A stretch of 35,247 bases of DNA from Gammaproteobacteria bacterium (GTDB lineage: Bacteria; Pseudomonadota; Gammaproteobacteria; Steroidobacterales; Steroidobacteraceae), in the NCBI GenBank assembly GCA_016874175.1, contig VGUP01000011.1:1-35247 (forward strand), read 5' to 3'. A program made the position numbers and the translations under genes. The stretch's first letter is position 1; each line of letters begins with the position of its first letter. The notes below the pieces were generated by a model. That model searched no databases. It was not told where the DNA came from and was given only the letters and a program-made list of their open reading frames with translations. Shown here one piece after another: positions 33,422 through 35,247 of the stretch.

Positions 33422-33880
33422 ATGTCACGACAGGGTCGCTGGATTTCGCTTTGGGTTGTGCTGTGCATGGCGGCCGTAGCCGGTTGCACCTCGCAGCGTT
33501 CGTTGTCCGATACCGATGCCGATACTCAGGGTGCGGCCAGCGATGACGGCAAGACCGGCGTCAAGCTGGTGCAGATCACCGACGTGCCGCTGCCTCGCGA
33601 CTCAAAGATTGATGAACAGGAATCTTTCATCATCGGCGGCGGCAGTCGCTGGGTTGGGCGGTTGGTGGTCAAGGTGCGTACCGATGCGGCCGAAACCTAC
33701 AGCTATTACTTCAACGGCATGCCGCGACTCGGCTGGACACGTGTGACGGCTATGCAGGGCAAGGTGAGCAGTCTGACCTTCACCAACGGTGATCGTGTCG
33801 CCAATCTGCAAATTACTGGCGGCATGGGCGGCGCTACCGTGACCGTCTTCGTTTCGAACCGCGAAATCGAGGGTGGCTGA
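33422..33880 (+). CDS. Small outer-membrane-type lipoprotein of unknown function
   Basis: The 152-residue protein from ATG 33422 has AGGAGG at 33411-33416. The leader ends in a lipobox (AAVAGC, with the Cys near residue 22), followed by an acidic linker. A soluble beta-rich part (LVQITDVPLPRDSKIDEQES, GRLVVKVRTDAAETYSYYFN, MQGKVSSLTFTNGDRVANLQ) shows no family I can name, although the linear-code resembles small lipoproteins that present a single ferredoxin-like domain. Ser follows the lipobox region rather than Asp at +2 (Thr at +2), so outer-membrane sorting is expected. It overlaps the next gene by eight bases. Confidence 0.75.
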   Translation: MSRQGRWISLWVVLCMAAVAGCTSQRSLSDTDADTQGAASDDGKTGVKLVQITDVPLPRDSKIDEQESFIIGGGSRWVGRLVVKVRTDAAETYSYYFNGMPRLGWTRVTAMQGKVSSLTFTNGDRVANLQITGGMGGATVTVFVSNREIEGG

Positions 33881-35247
33881 TCGCTTCCATGTCTGGTTTG
33901 CCGTAGTCGGCATCTGGTCGTTGTCGGTACTGCCGCCGATTTCGGCACCCGCTGCGGACCTCGAGCCGACCCAAAACGGCGCGGTGTTTCGCGACTGTCC
34001 TGAATGTCCCGAGCTGGTGGTTATTCCGGCGGGGCGCTTCCTGATGGGCACGACTCGCGAGCTGCAGATTCCCACCGAAGTTCCGGCTGAGCTGTCGCCC
34101 ACGGCCGTGGTCATCGAGCGTCCGTTCGCGCTCGGTCGTTATGAAGTCACGCGCGGTGAGTATTCAGTATTCGCTAAAGCTACGGGTCGCGCTGCAACGC
34201 GGGTGCGTTGTCGGACTTGGGTCGAAGAAAAGCAGGGTTTTCGCGATCTCGATATTCCCTGGGATAAACCCAAGGTGCCGGCGCAACCGACTGATCGGCA
34301 TCCGGCCTCTTGCATCGATTGGCATGACGCGGCGGCTTATGCCGCTTGGTTGAGCGAGCGCACCGGTGCGCGCTATCGCTTGCCTAGCGAAGCCGAGTGG
34401 GAATACGCGGCAAAGGCTGGTACCCGCAGCCTTTGGCCTTGGGGTAACGATCCCAACCAAGCGTGTCGCGAGGTCAACGCAAATGACCGCAGTACACAGC
34501 ATCGTTATCCGCTCGGTTGGAGTGCCGTGAGTTGCGATGATGGTCATGCGGACGTCGCCCCGGTCGGCAGTTTGCGGGCAAATGCCTTCGATGTGCACGA
34601 CATGCTCGGCAATGTTTGGGAGTGGACCGAGGACTGCGCGTCTCTCGATTACACGGGTCGTCCGGTTGACGCGCGCGCCTGGGTTTGGGAGGGCGGTTGT
34701 CGTCGACGCATTCAGCGCGGGGGTGGTTGGTCCACCGGTCCGGAACGCTCACGCCCAGGATTCCACGGCGATGGCAGCGCTGACGATCGCGCGGATTTCG
34801 CTGGCTTTCGCGTCGTACGCGAGCTTGGACCGGCGGGTCCTGCGCGGGCCAAGGCAGTGCCCGATGACGCCGCTTCGCTGTCGTCTCTGAGCAGCGCCAC
34901 GCCCACGGGTGCGCCGCTGCCGACTCAGGCGTCTGCGCCCGCACCGGTGCCACTACGCGACTGCGCCGAGTGCCCCGAGTTGCTGCAACTGCCCGCTGGT
35001 GAGTTTTTGATGGGCAGCTCTGCCGACGACTACGAGCACGATCTGCGTTCGGGTGAAACACCGGCGCTGCGTGTACGAATTCGTCAGGCGTTCGCGTTGG
35101 GTTCGCACGAAGTGACCAACAAAGAATTCCGCGCCTTCTTGGCTGCAACTCGGCAGCAGCCCAAATATTCGTGCGCCACACAGGGTGTCGACGATGAGCC
35201 CGTACGGTGCGTGACGCCCCAGGACGCTGAACGCTATCTGTTGTGGC
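33873..35247 (+). CDS. Exported protein with tandem SUMF1/formylglycine-generating-enzyme-like domains (3' end outside window)
   Basis: Starting at GTG 33873, overlapping the lipoprotein stop, the frame is open to the window end. A hydrophobic leader (FAVVGIWSLSVLPPISAPA) is followed by domain 1 from FRDCPECPELVVIPAGRFLM. It contains ALGRYEVTRGEY, YRLPSEAEWEYAAKAGT, DMLGNVWEWTEDC and FAGFRVVRE. After a Pro/Ala/Ser-rich linker (about 34831-34950), domain 2 restarts with LRDCAECPELLQLPAGEFLM and ALGSHEVTNKEFRAFL. The region of the catalytic Cys of true formylglycine-generating enzymes (RGGSYLC-like) reads RGGGWSTG in domain 1, so that domain should not generate formylglycine. Role unknown; such proteins include PvdO- and peptidoglycan-associated types. 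Confidence 0.82.
   Translation, partial: MADRFHVWFAVVGIWSLSVLPPISAPAADLEPTQNGAVFRDCPECPELVVIPAGRFLMGTTRELQIPTEVPAELSPTAVVIERPFALGRYEVTRGEYSVFAKATGRAATRVRCRTWVEEKQGFRDLDIPWDKPKVPAQPTDRHPASCIDWHDAAAYAAWLSERTGARYRLPSEAEWEYAAKAGTRSLWPWGNDPNQACREVNANDRSTQHRYPLGWSAVSCDDGHADVAPVGSLRANAFDVHDMLGNVWEWTEDCASLDYTGRPVDARAWVWEGGCRRRIQRGGGWSTGPERSRPGFHGDGSADDRADFAGFRVVRELGPAGPARAKAVPDDAASLSSLSSATPTGAPLPTQASAPAPVPLRDCAECPELLQLPAGEFLMGSSADDYEHDLRSGETPALRVRIRQAFALGSHEVTNKEFRAFLAATRQQPKYSCATQGVDDEPVRCVTPQDAERYLLW

Overview
The window reads as Gram-negative, moderately GC-rich proteobacterial chromosome. Evidence is a TonB-dependent receptor, a TRAP transporter, a lipobox lipoprotein, a twin-arginine leader and dense head-to-tail operons with ATGA or GTGA overlaps. 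Two DUF1838 proteins, a CpeT/CpcT-like protein and a sterol-desaturase-type protein suggest a heterotrophic gamma- or alphaproteobacterium; the lineage cannot be fixed from sequence alone.

Layout. 1-1204: 3' end of a sterol desaturase/fatty acid hydroxylase family gene and a small membrane protein. 1233-1747: a scarred, AT-rich patch with the left end of an IS3-type insertion sequence. 1748-2942: a CpeT/CpcT-like gene, probably frameshifted in a G7 tract. 2978-12680: a divergent sulfosugar locus. 12795-18444: TonB receptor, TRAP transporter (Q, M, P) and a low-molecular-weight phosphatase homologue whose nucleophilic Cys is replaced by Asp. 18494-22316: TerB/DUF697 protein, amino acid permease, Tat-exported DUF1838 protein, VOC protein. 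22424-22957: wreckage of two genes. 22933-30837: galactose locus (galK, galT, sodium:sugar symporter, divergent from GH36 alpha-galactosidase and GH42 beta-galactosidase). 30864-35247: SDR, lipocalin-like protein, second DUF1838 protein, lipoprotein and a tandem SUMF1/FGE-domain protein cut by the window end.

Main interpretation. The locus at 2978-12680 appears to encode degradation of sulfoquinovose (SQ, the sulfosugar of the photosynthetic lipid SQDG) through to C-S bond cleavage. The plus-strand operon holds a GntR regulator, a PfkB kinase matching 6-deoxy-6-sulfofructose kinase (with K27, N109 and R138 at the same positions as in E. coli YihV), a LacD/YihT-type class I aldolase, a fucose/arabinose-isomerase-fold protein and a GH31 glycosidase. 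The minus-strand operon holds sulfolactate sulfo-lyase SuyAB and two dehydrogenases (SlcC-like and ComC-like) that together can epimerise sulfolactate. The products would be DHAP, pyruvate and sulfite. The enzyme oxidising sulfolactaldehyde to sulfolactate is not in the window. A shared palindromic motif (TCTTATATAAGA-like) lies between the two operons and again in front of the TonB receptor, which suggests that the receptor-TRAP genes are in the same regulon and import the sulfosugar.

The nearby alpha- and beta-galactosidases with Leloir enzymes raise the inferred possibility that the region handles the head groups of both main classes of thylakoid glycolipids, sulfolipid and galactolipid.
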